From: Mesostigma viride
Taxonomy: Eukaryota > Streptophyta > Mesostigmatophyceae > Mesostigmatales > Mesostigmataceae
Direction of reading: 5' to 3'
Length of the DNA: 64,000 nucleotides
Assembly (NCBI GenBank): GCA_009746045.1
Contig: RPFO01001122.1
Coordinates: 1-64,000, forward strand
Below the pieces are notes generated by a model, which was given only the letters and a program-made list of their open reading frames with translations, was not told the origin of the DNA and did not search any database. The position numbers and the translations under genes were made by a program. This document shows, piece by piece, positions 1-12,246 of this stretch. Every line of letters begins with the position of its first letter. Within the stretch, counting starts at the first letter, position 1.

Positions 1-99
1 CTGTCCTTTTAGCTAGCCGCGCCCGATTGCAGCTGTGGCATGCCTTTGGCATGAAGGAGACTGGGGGTCTCTGCCCTTTCTCCTGTAGTGCACACACAG

Positions 100-166
100 G
101 GATTAAAAGCACTTCGGTGCTCCGTGACTCCCCAACGGGAGCACGAGTTTAATTAATTAATTAATG
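100..166 (+). mobile_element. 3' end of a dispersed retroelement (hairpin plus TTAA tail)
   Basis: A short stem-loop (CTCCCCAACGGGAG core) is followed by a (TTAA)n tail. The same hairpin and tail start recur in inverted orientation at 11843-11885. A conserved terminal hairpin with a short AT-rich repeat tail is typical of SINE or LINE 3' ends. The element body would lie to the left and is mostly outside the window. Confidence 0.4.
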
Positions 167-1420
167 GGTGACCACCTGATACTCATCTACCCACCTGAAT
201 GCACCATACATCTCAACTGAACTCTGGGGACCGTGGCAAGAAGTTCAGTAAAACTCCTTATTATATACAGAAGTCCTCCCACACTACATACCCATGCAGC
301 CCTTGAGTGTCCTGCCACCTGGGATACCTTACCTGGAACATCATTATGAGGTTCTGAATAGCTGTGCTCGATAATGGTGCTACATTGGTGGAAAAAAATA
401 CTCCGCATGAGAGCCCCAAACCAATTCTTGACATTCAGCTCCTCCCTGGCTAGCTGCAGGGTCACCAAGGCCAGGTTCCCCTGCTCCCTAAGTATGTACC
501 CCTCACGCAGGCAGCTAGGCCCCTAATGTTAATCCTGTCTACAGGACGGGTGTGATTGAGGACAGGCCAGTGTGTGGGTGACCCAGAGGGAGAGGATGGT
601 GATGAGGGAAGGTGTTAAGAGGAGGGAGGAGCCTGAGCAGCAGTTACTGGGGAAAGTGTGAGAGGGGTTAGTGGGAGGGTTCGTGGGAAGGTTAATATTT
701 GAACGGGGCGGGGGTGCAGCAACCGTGGCCCACCCCTGGCAAGGACGTGGTGGGTGGGCTGAACAGCTAGGCACACGTGTGGGAGGATTTTCCTATAGCT
801 GCCTCCTACGTGCAGCTTCCCACTCATGAACTGTGGGAGAGAGAGAGTCGTCATCTTCATCGTGTTGTTGTCAGTAGTGTTAGTACTTTTATAGTAAAGG
901 TATGGTGGAGCCATGACGGCAGCAGCTTAATTACCAGCCCCGGCCATGATGACATTGTGGATCGAGACGCTCCAGGTATGTCACCATGCGAAGCCTGTTG
1001 CCCCGCACCCCTTCTCCCCGAAGGAGGGCATGGAGGACAGCCAGTAGGTTGTCACAGATATGCAGGATATATATATGGATGGCGGTCGCGCAGCCCCTGG
1101 ATGTGCATTATAATGGCACACACCATGCTGGCCTGCTCAGCCATGATAGGCTCAGTCAGGCCTGTCTGCCATCCCGTGGAAGACCTGTGTGTGTGCCTGG
1201 ATGGCACGCCACACACCCTAGTCTGCAAGGGTGATCAGGTCCTGCTCTGTCAGGGCCCCCTCCATCTCCACGTCCTGCGGTTGCTCAGGGTAGTGGGTGG
1301 GTTGGAGGGACCACCATCACCTCCTCATCCGCAGCCCGGCCGTGGCCACCGCCTTGCCGCGGTTGGCCCGCGAGCTGGAGGCAGAGGGAGTGGCATCCCC
1401 CTCTGCCGAGGTGCCCAGGG
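167..1420. other. no recognisable gene
   Basis: Several overlapping ORFs of 80-280 codons are present on both strands, but none shows a domain, coherent codon pattern or splice structure that I can support. The open frames after 1300 come from GC-rich repeated DNA. Confidence 0.5.
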
Positions 1421-1429
1421 TGGACGGGC

Positions 1430-1611
1430 GCCACCCTGGGTAGTGGGAGGGGCCTGCTGGCCCTCCCGGGGAGGGATGGACCGGACTCCCCTCGCGACTG
1501 TCTCGTGTGCGACGCCGCGGGCCACCCTGGGTAGTGGGAGGGGCCTGCTGGCCCTCACGGGGAGTGATGGACTCCCCTCTCGACTGTCGCGTGTGCGACG
1601 TCGCTGCAGGG
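1430..1611. repeat. 91-bp tandem duplication
   Basis: Two adjacent copies, starting near 1431 and 1522, share the segment beginning CCACCCTGGGTAGTGGGAGG and differ at a few positions. The repeat explains the long overlapping open frames on both strands here. Confidence 0.8.
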
Positions 1612-1619
1612 GGCACTGA

Positions 1620-3318
1620 ACACCCCCCCCGACAGCGGTGTGACGGCCCAGCTGCCCTGGGCAGCTGGCTCTGCAGCATTGGGGCGCCCCCCTGAGCTGC
1701 TGGATAGTTTTTAAGATAAATTCATTGAGAATGATCAATTACTACGGAGGTGATATTGGCATGCAACATAAGGAAAACCCTAAAATGAAGAAGAACCCTG
1801 AAGAAATTAATAGTAATCTGACATGGACGGCATCCAAGGATCACGCCAGCTGCACAAGGTACAACTACCTCCATCACAAAACTACGACACAACCATCGCT
1901 GCCAGCCCACCATGCATGCAGGCCTGGGAGGGATCTAGACTGCATGGGTCGCGTCAAAGTGCGGCGGGAAAACACATCAGCAACGGTGCGAGTGAGGGCA
2001 TGTGACAGGCGCTGCCACCAATACGATGAGCACGTGCGGTCAGACCACGCGGGCGGTCTGACTCTTGAGGTCGAGGCGGTCTACACGGCGCTGGCCGCGC
2101 TCGTGGAAAAACTCCGCCGTCTTGGGGCCCATGGCCCCGAACTCCTCAAGGACAAAGGGGATGACCCCGTGGGGCCCCACATTGCCGTATCAGATCTGGG
2201 GAAAGTCCCAACCGTACTCGGTCGGCTGGCTGTGACCAGCGTACGTTGGTCAAAGGAGGGCAACGTTCGTTGGATCATGTACATGTAGCGCTGCAGCTGG
2301 TAGGCCACATTAGCCCGTGGCCTACATAGTCCATGGCCCGGGCACCTCGACGTTGTAGATGTCTCTCTGACTGAGAGTAGTAGCTGGCCAGCATCGATAT
2401 GCGCAAGTTACATCGACATTCGCGACTTATATCGACGTCAAAGCTATATTGATCAACTGGTGCAAGCTAGTCACGCTAAGGAACGATCACAGTTGGTTCC
2501 TTAGCCTAAATGCCATTACAACAGCAGAGGGCTGGGCAGATGAGTATCTTATCCCCGGCTCTAGTGACGCTATGGTTGGCATGATGCAGACGATATTTGT
2601 AACTTTCGTGTAATTATTTTTCTGAAAAGATTAGCATAGTACTCCGTGGCACGCCCATGCGCATGACACGCAAGTACTTACTTAATTAATTAGGCTATAT
2701 TTTCTTGATTAATCAATGAATTAACACAAACTCTTATTAGATTCAAATTAAACTACGCAATGAAGAAAACACGTCATGTCCTTAGATTGAGCCTTTAATC
2801 TTACACCTTTTGCAACCAGCCCCAGTGCTTGTAAAATTCTCTGTGGGAACCAATCCTGCAGTAATTAATACCACAGTTTGACACTTTGAGGACACGTCAT
2901 TTGTCCCACATCCTCGTGCTACAAATTTGCACGCGTAGTGCCTTCCTGGGTGCGGGAAAGGATTGATGAAGATTGGTTCTGTAACTGCCATCTACTATAG
3001 GACATATTATAAAGCGACAGGCACAGCAGTTGACCACTGACTTGTTTTTACCATCAAGGTAATCACCTCATTGTCGGACGGTGGGCCTTATGAACTAGAT
3101 AGCAGTAGTCCTTGAGAACCAAAGTACAGTATCAGACTTAGTCCAAATATTTATAGTTTGGCTTCACTGGCCGGCTTCGTAAGAAGTATGTACCACGGTC
3201 GCGGTCGCCACCACTGCTGTCGCTGTCACTGCCGTCGTTCCCATCAGACCCTGTTCAGATAAAAAGCAACCGTGCAGTCAAGACAAGTCCCCGTGACTGG
3301 CAGTGAGTACATTAACCA
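1620..3318. other. no confident gene; one unrecognised coding-like stretch
   Basis: The plus frame at about 1990-2288 is coding-like. It is rich in charged and aliphatic residues without low complexity and ends at a stop at 2286-2288. I recognise no family and see no splice sites to anchor it. It could be a transposon fragment or an exon. The remainder (2300-3318) is AT-richer and shows nothing I can support. Confidence 0.3.
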
Positions 3319-3920
3319 AACCCTCCCTCCCTCCCTCCCCCCCCATCCCTCCCTCCCTCCCTCCCCCTCCCTCCCTCCCTCCCTCCCCCATCCCTCCCTC
3401 CCTCCCTCCCTCCCTCCCTCCCTCCCCCTCCTCCCTCCCTCCCTCCCTCCCTCCCTCCCTCCTCCCTCCTCCCTCCCTCCCTCCCTCCCCCCATCCCTCC
3501 CTCCCTCCCTCCCTCCCCCCCATCCCTCCCTCCCCATCCCTCCCTCCCTCCCTCCCTCCCCATCCCTCCCTCCCTCCCTCCCTCCCTCCCTCCCTCCCTC
3601 CCTCCCTCCCTCCCTCCCTCCCTCCCTCCCTCCCACATCTCTCCCTCCCTCCCTCCCTCCCTCCTCCCTCCCTCCCTCCCTCCCTCCCTCCCTCCCTCCC
3701 CCTCCCTCCCTCCCTCCCTCCCTCCCTCCCTCCCCTCCCCATCCCTCCCTCCCTCCCTCCCCCATCCCTCCCTCCCTCCCTCCCTCCCTCCCTCCCCTCC
3801 CCATCCCTCCCCATCCCTCCCTCCCTCCCTCCCTCCCTCCCTCCTCCCTCCCTCCCTCCCTCCCTCCCTCCCTCCCTCCCTCCCTCCCCTCCCTCCCTCC
3901 CTCCCTCCCTCCCTCCCTCC
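3319..3920. repeat. 600-bp (CCCT)n microsatellite
   Basis: The tract is almost pure CCCT with scattered interruptions (CCCCC, CAT, CCTCC). The Ser/Pro/Leu-rich plus-strand ORFs and Gly/Arg/Glu-rich minus-strand ORFs over it are translation artefacts of the repeat. Confidence 0.97.
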
Positions 3921-5240
3921 GATGTAAGGAGGGCTCGTTATTAACCAGTAATAGTTGCGCTATCTATCATCATTACTATTATCTAAACCGCCACGCCACA
4001 AAAAGTCAAACTCATGTAACTATAACGTACCAACTAAGTATTATTCAATATTAGCACTTATTAGATTTTGTTCAGGGAAATCCTCCCACTTCATCTCCAG
4101 AACTCATGCACACGGCTTTCAGACCACGAGAACCACACTCTTGAAACTAGAAGAGTAATCACACTTTTCATATGGTGGTCTAGAATGCGTGCAAGGGGCC
4201 TCATGATGGAGAGAAAAAAGACACGAGATCCTAAACATGACCAGCATCATATGTAAAGATACAAACATATTAGTCCAAGCCCGGGAGGACAACGGTCATA
4301 CCGTTGGTTGGAAATGGCAAGGCATGCTGTGAGCAAAAAGGAAAGTGAAAACATTAAAGGCTCTTCTTACCCCCATACGTACCCAAACAGCAAACTACAT
4401 GCTGGGTCCGTGATGATTAATTTTAGGTAATGCATTTCGCGTACGACGTCGGCCATGCTAAATTGCGTCGCCACGACTAAGAAACAAAAAAAGTGGACTG
4501 GTTTCGTTAGCAGCAATTAAGGACTAAATTTAAGGGGGGGCAACAATTGCACAAAAGTTCTTGCGCCACGAATACAGCTCATTATAAACAATTGTTTGCC
4601 TCACCATCAAGGGCGAGGTTGCCCAACATGGAGGATAACTCGACTGCACGAAAAAAGGGATGCACACGGACACACGCATGGACGGAAGCAGGTATATAGT
4701 TAGGCGTGTTCATGACACTGCATATATGCCTTCATAACATTAACAACGTACCGTGTTGCACATACATGTACTTGTGGTGGGCACTCTTGTACGCCTACAT
4801 ATCTAGCTCAGCCCTGTCCACACACTTCCTTGCTTGCCTCCCTGCTTGCTTGCTGAGTGCGTGTCCTCATGCCTGCCTGGATGCCTACTTGTCAGTTTCT
4901 TCACCCCCTCTTGACATTCACCGTCCAAGGCAGAATTGATCTAGGTGTAACAATCTGCATTCTCAAAGTATACCCTGAATGAAGGTACAGAAGTTCTTGG
5001 CATGACATCAACGTAACCCCATCAACATAACCCGGTTCACGAGGAACTATCACAACCACCCCCCTACGATTTATTACTCCACATTTTCAGGCCAATCAAA
5101 GTTACAACAAGCAAACCCAAGTGTTGTGCCTCAACCTCAAGAAGTCTATGCTGCCAAACTTGACTTCCAAGCCTCCCCCGCGTCAGCCACTCCAAGGGGA
5201 GGAATGCTTATCAATATTTTATAGCTACCTTGGCTCGTCG
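3921..5240. other. no recognisable gene
   Basis: Mixed-composition DNA with only short ORFs. It could hold downstream exons or the 3' UTR of the minus-strand gene at 5248-6099, but I could not link any segment to it. Confidence 0.4.
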
Positions 5241-5247
5241 TACTCAC

Positions 5248-6099
5248 CTTCCCCGAGCTCCAGCTCCTCGGCCGCGTCCTCCTCCTCCTCCTCCTCCTCC
5301 TCGTTGTCCTTCCTCACGTCACCTCCATCCTCCTCCTGCTCCTCTTGCAGTATGCCGCCGTCGCCCAGCTCTTCCTCCTCCGCCTGCTCCTCTTCCTCGT
5401 CATTGTCGTGGGCCCCGTCCTTCTCCTCGCCCCCCCCTGCTCGTCGTTGGCCACTTCCTTCTTGTCGCCTCCCTCCTCCTCCGCCTGCTTCTCTTCCTGA
5501 ACGCCGCCGTAGCCCCACTCCTCCCCTGCCGCCTCCTCTTCCTCGTCGTCCTCGACAGCCCCGTCCTTCTCGTTGTCCTCCCCCTCCTCGTCGTCCTCGT
5601 TCTCCTCGGCGTCTGCTGAGTCCTCACTTGACGCCTCCTCCTGTCGTTGCTGCGGCTGGCCCTCGAGGACGCCTGTGCAATATAGCAGCAAAAAGATAAG
5701 CTAATAGCGGTGCATTAGCTAGCGAATTGCATAAGATACGTTTACCAAGCACAGGAAAGGGATGCATCGACTGTACCAACCGTGGACAATATTGTACAAC
5801 TTCACTATCGGATTCGTAGATGCTTTGTCGATGCCCGGTGCCATTGCATCCTCACGAACTTTGCTGCAGACTAGCTGAAACGCTTCTAATCGTCTACCAA
5901 ACGTGCCCGTGATGCCGCGCACGGGCACGCGACCACTGGTAACCTGCACCTGGTAACGGATATGGCCCCTTTTGTCAATAACTTCCCGGCAATAGGGCAG
6001 AAAAGGTTCGACGGAATCATGCGAGAACCAGTCTCGCAGATAAACAGCAGCGGTCCTAGGCATAGGAGGCATCATGATATAACGGGATACACGCAGCAC
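5248..6099 (-). CDS. acidic, Glu-rich host protein, two exons visible (partial)
   Basis: Seen: the upstream exon runs from about 6099 to 5781 and reads an ordinary globular-looking sequence (for example VYLRDWFSHDSVEPFLPYC). A donor (G|GTTGGT) and a T-rich acceptor (GCACAG) bound a 108-bp intron at 5673-5780. Phase is kept (G|GC, glycine). The second exon (5672-5248) encodes a strongly acidic Glu/Asp tract and ends at a perfect donor (AAG|GTGAGT). Its frame breaks once at a C8 run at 5430-5437, and one extra base restores the acidic frame to the donor. Inferred: a nuclear gene with more exons to the left that I could not place. The acidic tract suggests chromatin, chaperone or ribosome-biogenesis contacts, but no domain is recognised. 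The start codon is uncertain; Met-Met at about 6075 is one candidate. Confidence 0.55.
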
Positions 6100-7150
6100 G
6101 CGTCGAAATGTTTAATTATGATGCGTTTTCCTACGTTCCCTGGTATTACAGGCCAACGAATTTAATTCAATACCAACGGTACTCAACCAACGACTTTCTT
6201 ACGTTACGCCCTCCGCGTGCCCGCTGTTCAGTGCCGCTGTTCAGTGCAGACAGGCCCGGACTGCAGTGCCGCTGTGCAGTGCAGCAGACACACTAATGCT
6301 TACGGCCAACGAAACACTAACGTCTCACAGCTGTCATGACACACCTGGCCGGCATTGATGATGACTGTCGCCGTGCATTGGCGAGGGCGCCGTACCGCAT
6401 GGGCAAGTTTAGGTAGCGCCACGCGGATGCATGAACCGCAAAGTTAGCTACCGGTACAAATTTTGCAAGGGTGGGGTCGTTAGCCAAAAAAGTTTGGCTA
6501 ACGCATGTGCGGGTGTTGGCTAAGCATGGCTAACCGGGTAAGGTATCCGGTACGAACCTACACGGTTTGTGACTACCTTAGGCCCGGTCTATACGAATTT
6601 TATTAAAAAGGTTGGGCTCAAGTCACCGTGGACGGAGGCATACGGCGCGTGTGGGGAACAGTACGAAGACGTTATAAGGTGGACGGCAAAATCTTACAGT
6701 CGAGATTCTCCCGCCAACTTTATGTTATGTTGCCGAGTAGCCCATTATATTTTTAACGTGATTTTTAATGACCCCCCTTAAAATGCGCTGATTTATTAAA
6801 AATCGGACCCATTTTAACTTGAACTAGGTACCGCCGTACCCAGTTCGTACACAGCGGTTCCACCACCTAATTTTCGGGCGGTTATGGGAGTTACGTTAGC
6901 GTTACGCGATCCGATCTTGCTACGGCCGCATCGATCCCCGCCTTGATGGCTTGCCTCGAGGAGCACCGCAAGATGAAAAATTGGCAAGATCGAGCCGTCC
7001 ATGTGTAAATTTGTGCCCTTAAGCTTTTTAATAAAAGTCGTATAGACCGGGCCTTACATTGAGGGTTTGCTGATACACCTTTTACATCTCTGGTCTATAA
7101 TTGGATACCATACTACCTCACCCGATATACTACTATATACCGGCCCTCGG
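6100..7150. other. no recognisable gene
   Basis: Short ORFs only. The sequence includes degenerate repeats and possible upstream exon or promoter DNA of the minus-strand acidic gene, but nothing is certain. Confidence 0.4.
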
Positions 7151-7830
7151 CCACTATAGACTCTCTGCGGCCCATGTGCGGCGTGGGAAACAACTGAACT
7201 GAACTGAACTGAATTGTATATCGGAAAAATTCTCTATGCTAAATATATTCCGGCCCTCAGGCAACAACGACAAGAATGCACATCTATCCCACCCATTTAC
7301 TCTCCCAACGTTTTACGACCGTCAGATGGGTGAATCTGACGGACGGACGGACAGGTACACCCGAGAACCGCACAGATGTAGCCGAAATCCGCACAGATGT
7401 AGCCGAAATCCGCACAGATGTAGCCGAAAAACCGCACAGATGTATCCGACAAACCACATAGACGCGACGCGAGGGATTGGGGCCGTCGGATGGTGGAGGC
7501 GTTGTCCCCAACCCGAGGGGCGACGGGTTGACAAGGGTAAAGGTGGCGCAAGCCACCGGCGGTGGGTGGGGGCGGCCAAGCGCCTGTGGCGCGGTGGAAC
7601 AACAACAAAATATTCCGGCCCTCGGCCGGAATATGTAGATTCTCTGCTGCCCATGCAGTACGCTGTAAAGTACGTGGGACACAACTCTGCGGCCCATGTG
7701 CGGCGTGGGATGGCTGGGATCCAGCTGACTGACTTGTTGTTGTTGTTGTTGTTGTTGTGTCCCACGCCGCTGACTGACTTACACTCTCTGACCGGCCATG
7801 TGCGGCGTGGGATCCAACTGACTGACTGAC
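7150..7830 (+). mobile_element. cluster of SINE-like 3' ends with GCCCATGTGCGGCGTGGGA motif
   Basis: The motif GCCCATGTGCGGCGTGGGA (or a close variant) occurs near 7170, 7690 and 7795, each followed by a different short simple repeat (ACTGA-type or TTG-type). Two more copies lie near 8408 (+) and 9320 (-). Several are preceded by a shared GAATATGTAGATTCTCTGC-like block. A fixed terminal block followed by variable simple-repeat tails is the usual look of SINE 3' ends. The ORFs over this region are not credible genes. Confidence 0.5.
7371..7445. repeat. 21-bp tandem repeat, about 4 copies
   Basis: The unit CCGCACAGATGTAGCCGAAAT repeats with small changes in the last copy. Confidence 0.9.
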
Positions 7831-8194
7831 TCACTGACACAACCTGACACAGCTGGATGGTACGCTCTGATTGTTTTATGGATCTTCATGATCCCTATAA
7901 AATACTTACATATATATAATTTATATATAGAGATTTGACATGGCTCTGTATAGAGGTTTATAGCTGGGCGTTTGCTTTGGTTTGAGTGATTTCACTCTGC
8001 TGTAAGTAATTATATTTTTAATATATATAATTTAATATATATGTAATATATCCCGTGTTCAGCCCGTCTCACGGTGCGAGACTGAACAAGTCTCGCGTGC
8101 AGACATGTGTGTAGTACTCCTACACACAGATCTCGAGTGATTTATCTAGTACCAAATCCGAAAGGCTTGCATCACTCCCCGGACAGGAGAACTT

Positions 8195-8440
8195 TTGCGG
8201 ATGACTGTAGGTGTAAGTTGGCGATGCCATGGTAACCGGAGACGTCCGTCCTATAGTCAGCAAAATTGGTGCGAGAGGTCCCCAGTTCGATTCCGGTCGG
8301 ATTCATTTGCAGATCGCGTTTTCCGCGTTTTCCGCGGCCCGGCACTGAACGCAAAGGTTTTCACCTTTGCGGAGTGCCTGATCAGAATATATGTAATCTC
8401 TGCTGCCCAAAGTGCCCATGTGCGGCGTGGGAATCAACAA
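8195..8440 (+). mobile_element. tRNA-derived SINE
   Basis: A clear RNA polymerase III B box (AGTTCGATTCCGGTCGG, near 8282-8298) lies upstream of the family's conserved terminal block (CCCATGTGCGGCGTGGGA) and an AACAACAAC tail ending near 8445. The A box is not convincing. The arrangement of tRNA-like head, body and simple-repeat tail supports a SINE rather than a tRNA gene: no complete cloverleaf or CCA-adjacent acceptor stem is seen. Confidence 0.55.
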
Positions 8441-8469
8441 CAACAAAAAAGTGAATCTAGACACGGAAA

Positions 8470-8541
8470 ACATATCTAACGTATCTGAAAGTATCTGAAT
8501 GTATCTGACGTATCTGACGTATCTGACGTATCTGACGTATC
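8470..8541. repeat. 9-bp tandem repeat (GTATCTGAC)
   Basis: About seven copies of a 9-bp unit, which reads as Tyr-Leu-Thr repeats in one frame. Confidence 0.9.
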
Positions 8542-11500
8542 TGACGTATCAAACAAAGAATCCCCGACCGATCCAGGGGGGGGGGATGAAAGGTTCACAT
8601 GTATACCAGGGGGGGTGTCCGAAACTGAAACAAAAATATCAGACACATATGCTGAAATTTTCCAAAAGTTGGCCCTTGGACCCTACCTACATAGCACGTA
8701 TGCGCTATACCTAGCAAAACCCTGAGGTCCCAAGGGCTTCAGGGGTCGACCTAGGGAGCAAAATGATCAGCTCCGCGAGCTCTACCGTTTGAGCATATTG
8801 GTGTATGGGAAAATTCCGGTTTTCTAAAATGGGTCGTTGGCCGGCGCGACGCGATACGGCTGGCACGGCACGGCCGGGCGCGGCTGGATAGCCGAAGCCT
8901 TGTAGTGGTGGCAGACGGCAGCATACTACTTCCGTGCCTAGGGGCAGCACCATCTTGCGGGCAACCCCCCCCCCCTCTATGGTACCTGCCAAAATTTTGA
9001 CTGCAGATTTGGGTTCAGCTCGCCAAGTGCTATCAATTTGTCCGTCAAACCGTTTCAAAATTCCGACCATACAGGGAGCTAGCAGAAATCCAAGTCGGTT
9101 GTGTTGTAAAAAACCCATATCGGCCCGGCACCCTACCTACCTACCCTGTTAACGGTTTTTGAGGCTCTGTAACTTCTAACCTAGAGACCCCCTGGGGTTG
9201 CGACCAGTGGCAAACATGCTTGTTTTCGCGAGATCTACTCGAATCCAGCGTCGTGTAAATTTTCTTGTTTTTGGACACCCCCCCTGTGTATACTAACAAT
9301 TGTTGTTGTCGTTGTTGTTACCCACGCCGCACATGGCCGCCGCACAGGGACAGGCGCGGGAATAATCGGCCTGTCGGTAGTCGGTACCCAGGGTAGGGTG
9401 TAAAGGGGGTCAGGGAGTTGACGTAACGTAAACACGTAAAATGGAAAAAGGGTGCCGCCGGTTAAACGGAAAATCGACGTAAAGGTTTAAGTGCGTAACG
9501 TAAAGACGTACTGACGTAACGTAAACTGAAAATGTAAAACCGCACAAAAGCTCACTATGCAAATTAATTAATTGATGGATGTGCCACCTCAAAACCCTTA
9601 AAATTGACATATGCTTATATCACTTGAAATTCATTTGCACAATGCTAAGTTATGATTGGGGGCACTAAATAACATCTCTAGTGAGTTGTCCATGCACTTC
9701 TTGGGGGTACTACCCCCATATATACGCCAATAATGCGCTATAAATAGCAAAAGACGCTAACTAGGGCTGGTTATGCCCCAGCCAATCCACAAAACAGTTT
9801 GACCCAAAAAGCACAAGCCACGTAGTAACGTCCTGGGACATCGCAAACAGCAACTTACATGGGGCATATGGACACCGCCGTTCAAAAAATAGCCCGTGGC
9901 GCCAAAAACGCGATTTTTTTCACTTAAAAAAATTAAACAATTCATAAACTTGTCAGATCAAGCCAAAAAGCACTATTAAATTTCGGCACGGGCGTTCCAA
10001 GCCACGGTCCAAGTTTGAGGTCAATCGGACAACCCTAGCTCAAGTTATTGCGTTTGGCAGATGCCACTCGCACGACCGCTAAAGAAGGTTTTTCTTTGTA
10101 CAAGGCCACTTAGGCATGATGTTTTCCATCCAAAAAGCCTGAAAGCATGCCCTACTCGATCACAAAACATAAGCAAACGCCTAGGCACCTCATCTGCCCT
10201 CACCTGCCCTCGGCATGGCCAACCTTGCCAGCGCAAGCATAGCAACACGATCGCTAGGCATACATGCCAAGAGAGCATACACTATACTCAACCCAAGGTT
10301 ACCTTGTAAACTTCATGCCAAGAACTCAGCAAATCTATGACCAAAAGCACCTCTAACTCTTGCTCACTGATGACGACACATGCTCAAGGTCGGGGGTCAC
10401 TGTGGCACGCACTGATGGGTTTCCTAGACGACCACCTGACAAGGCGCTAAGGACCACTCAGTAACCAAGTAAACACAATTACACTTTGCATGCCATCCAA
10501 CATGCATCAAATACATGCTTAATATGTTATGAAATACAAATGGGTGGCCACACACCTCATACCCCTTCACCGTCCCTCGAGCATGGCCAGACTTATAAGC
10601 ATGTGAATAGCAATAATGATGATGGCACTAAAATGCCTAATCAGCATTTTCTATGTTTCTCCCAGGTTAGAGTGTTAAGGTTTATGCCAACCAAGCTAAT
10701 CAACACTGCAGCGACTCCTTAACTGCCCTACCTGAGATGGGCAACAAACTGGAACGATGGAGGGCAAGGAACCAAGGAGATCATGGCATACAAAGCTTGC
10801 ATGCAGTCAACCATGTCAACCATGGTTGGCTCAGCACATTGCAGTCTTTTCACATCATCATATCAAGGGAAAGCTCAAATAAACCAATGGTGGCAGCTAT
10901 CTACATGCAGTCACACAAATGCAATATCTCCAACATGATCGTCAATAAAACACTTCCTCCCCTGCACGATAAAATGGAAAGAAACCATTGGCGGGCCTCC
11001 AGCGCATGAGCGCTGTGATGCCGCTGCGAAGAGAGGGTGCGTCACTCTCACACAACTAGAAGCTTCCATACGCACAACATCCTTGCCAGAACACGTTTCA
11101 TGAAATACCTTAAACCTTCCCGAGAAGCAATAGGCTTCGACTGAAGCGGCCTTGACCACGACATCAACGAAAACAATCTAAAGCTGCCAGGTATTCGACA
11201 ACACCACGGCAAGCAACGGCGAGCTAGCTGGCGGAAACTGCCCAAAAAGAACGAAAAAAACTTCGAACGATGAGCTAATAGAAGAAAGAACTGATAGCAC
11301 AGAACTTTCGCGGCAAATCTATACATTGCCCTCGCAGATCCCTCGCCCAGGCGCGCAACAACGGCCGTTCTTCCATGGAAGGTTCCGACATGCACTGCGG
11401 AGGCCTGAAGAATTACTTACCGAGAACGGCCGAAAATGTAGCAAAAAGCACCAGTTCGGTTTGGAATTCAATGCTACCGATACGAATTCATCCTTCGCGG

Positions 11501-11840
11501 TCAAAAAGCCCCCCAAAACTGCGAATTTACTGCCGCTATCACGAATTCTATTTTATTCCGCGCGACGAAAAAATGCAGTTTACCCCCCATGCCGATGGCA
11601 GTAAAAGAAAGCAGCGATATTGTAAATCAGCTACTTGCCGCCACAAACCAACATCATTAAATCATCGTATTCGACATTCGAGCATTTTTTTGGCATTTCT
11701 CTAGCCTTACATTGCTAGTTTCGCCTAAACGCAGTCGCCATGGCCACTTCCGCAAGGGGTGCGCGCACCGTGCACCCACTTTTCACGGTACGGCTGGTAC
11801 CGCGAATTTTTTGGCGCGGAAAAAATTCGGCGCGCCGCGT
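8542..11840. other. no recognisable gene; one SINE-tail copy (-)
   Basis: The inverted SINE terminal block lies at about 9302-9340, next to a TTG-rich tract. Otherwise only short ORFs without domains or convincing splice sites are present. AT content rises in places (9400-11000), which fits intergenic or intronic DNA. Confidence 0.4.
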
Positions 11841-11842
11841 CC

Positions 11843-11885
11843 CCTTAATTAGACTCGTGCTCCCGTTGGGGAGTCACGGAGCATT
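11843..11885 (-). mobile_element. inverted copy of the hairpin-TTAA retroelement end
   Basis: The reverse complement matches the hairpin block at 117-160 (GTGACTCCCCAACGGGAGCA) and is followed by TAATTA. Two copies about 11.7 kb apart in opposite orientation support a dispersed element end. Confidence 0.55.
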
Positions 11886-12246
11886 AACCCCGATGGATGG
11901 ATGGATGGGTCGGTGCACACAGTCCTACCGGTCTAATCTATCATCTACATCAGCTACATACTACATCTATCTAACAGCATTCTAACTACAACATCTATCT
12001 AGACAGCCGCACGCTGCCCTAGGGGAGCTGTCTGGCGTGCCTCCCACGGCCGGATTGCACACGCGGGCGCTTCCCCACTGGGGGGCCCCCAGGACAACGA
12101 GCCCCGGGGGCTCGTTGTCCTCTATGACCTGGGCCCACTTGGCCTTGTCCATCATCTTCTTCCAAATCACGGAGAGGCCTAGGCCCCCCATGTCCTCTAC
12201 TCAGAGCTGTTCTTTGAAGGTGCTGGCCGGCTTGCGGCGTCTAACG

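Noticed and set aside
3244-4054. Long Ser/Pro/Leu-rich and Gly/Arg/Glu-rich ORFs
   Set aside because: They are translations of the (CCCT)n microsatellite in different frames.
8260-8310. Possible tRNA gene
   Set aside because: Only a B box is clear; no full cloverleaf, and a SINE terminal block and tail follow.
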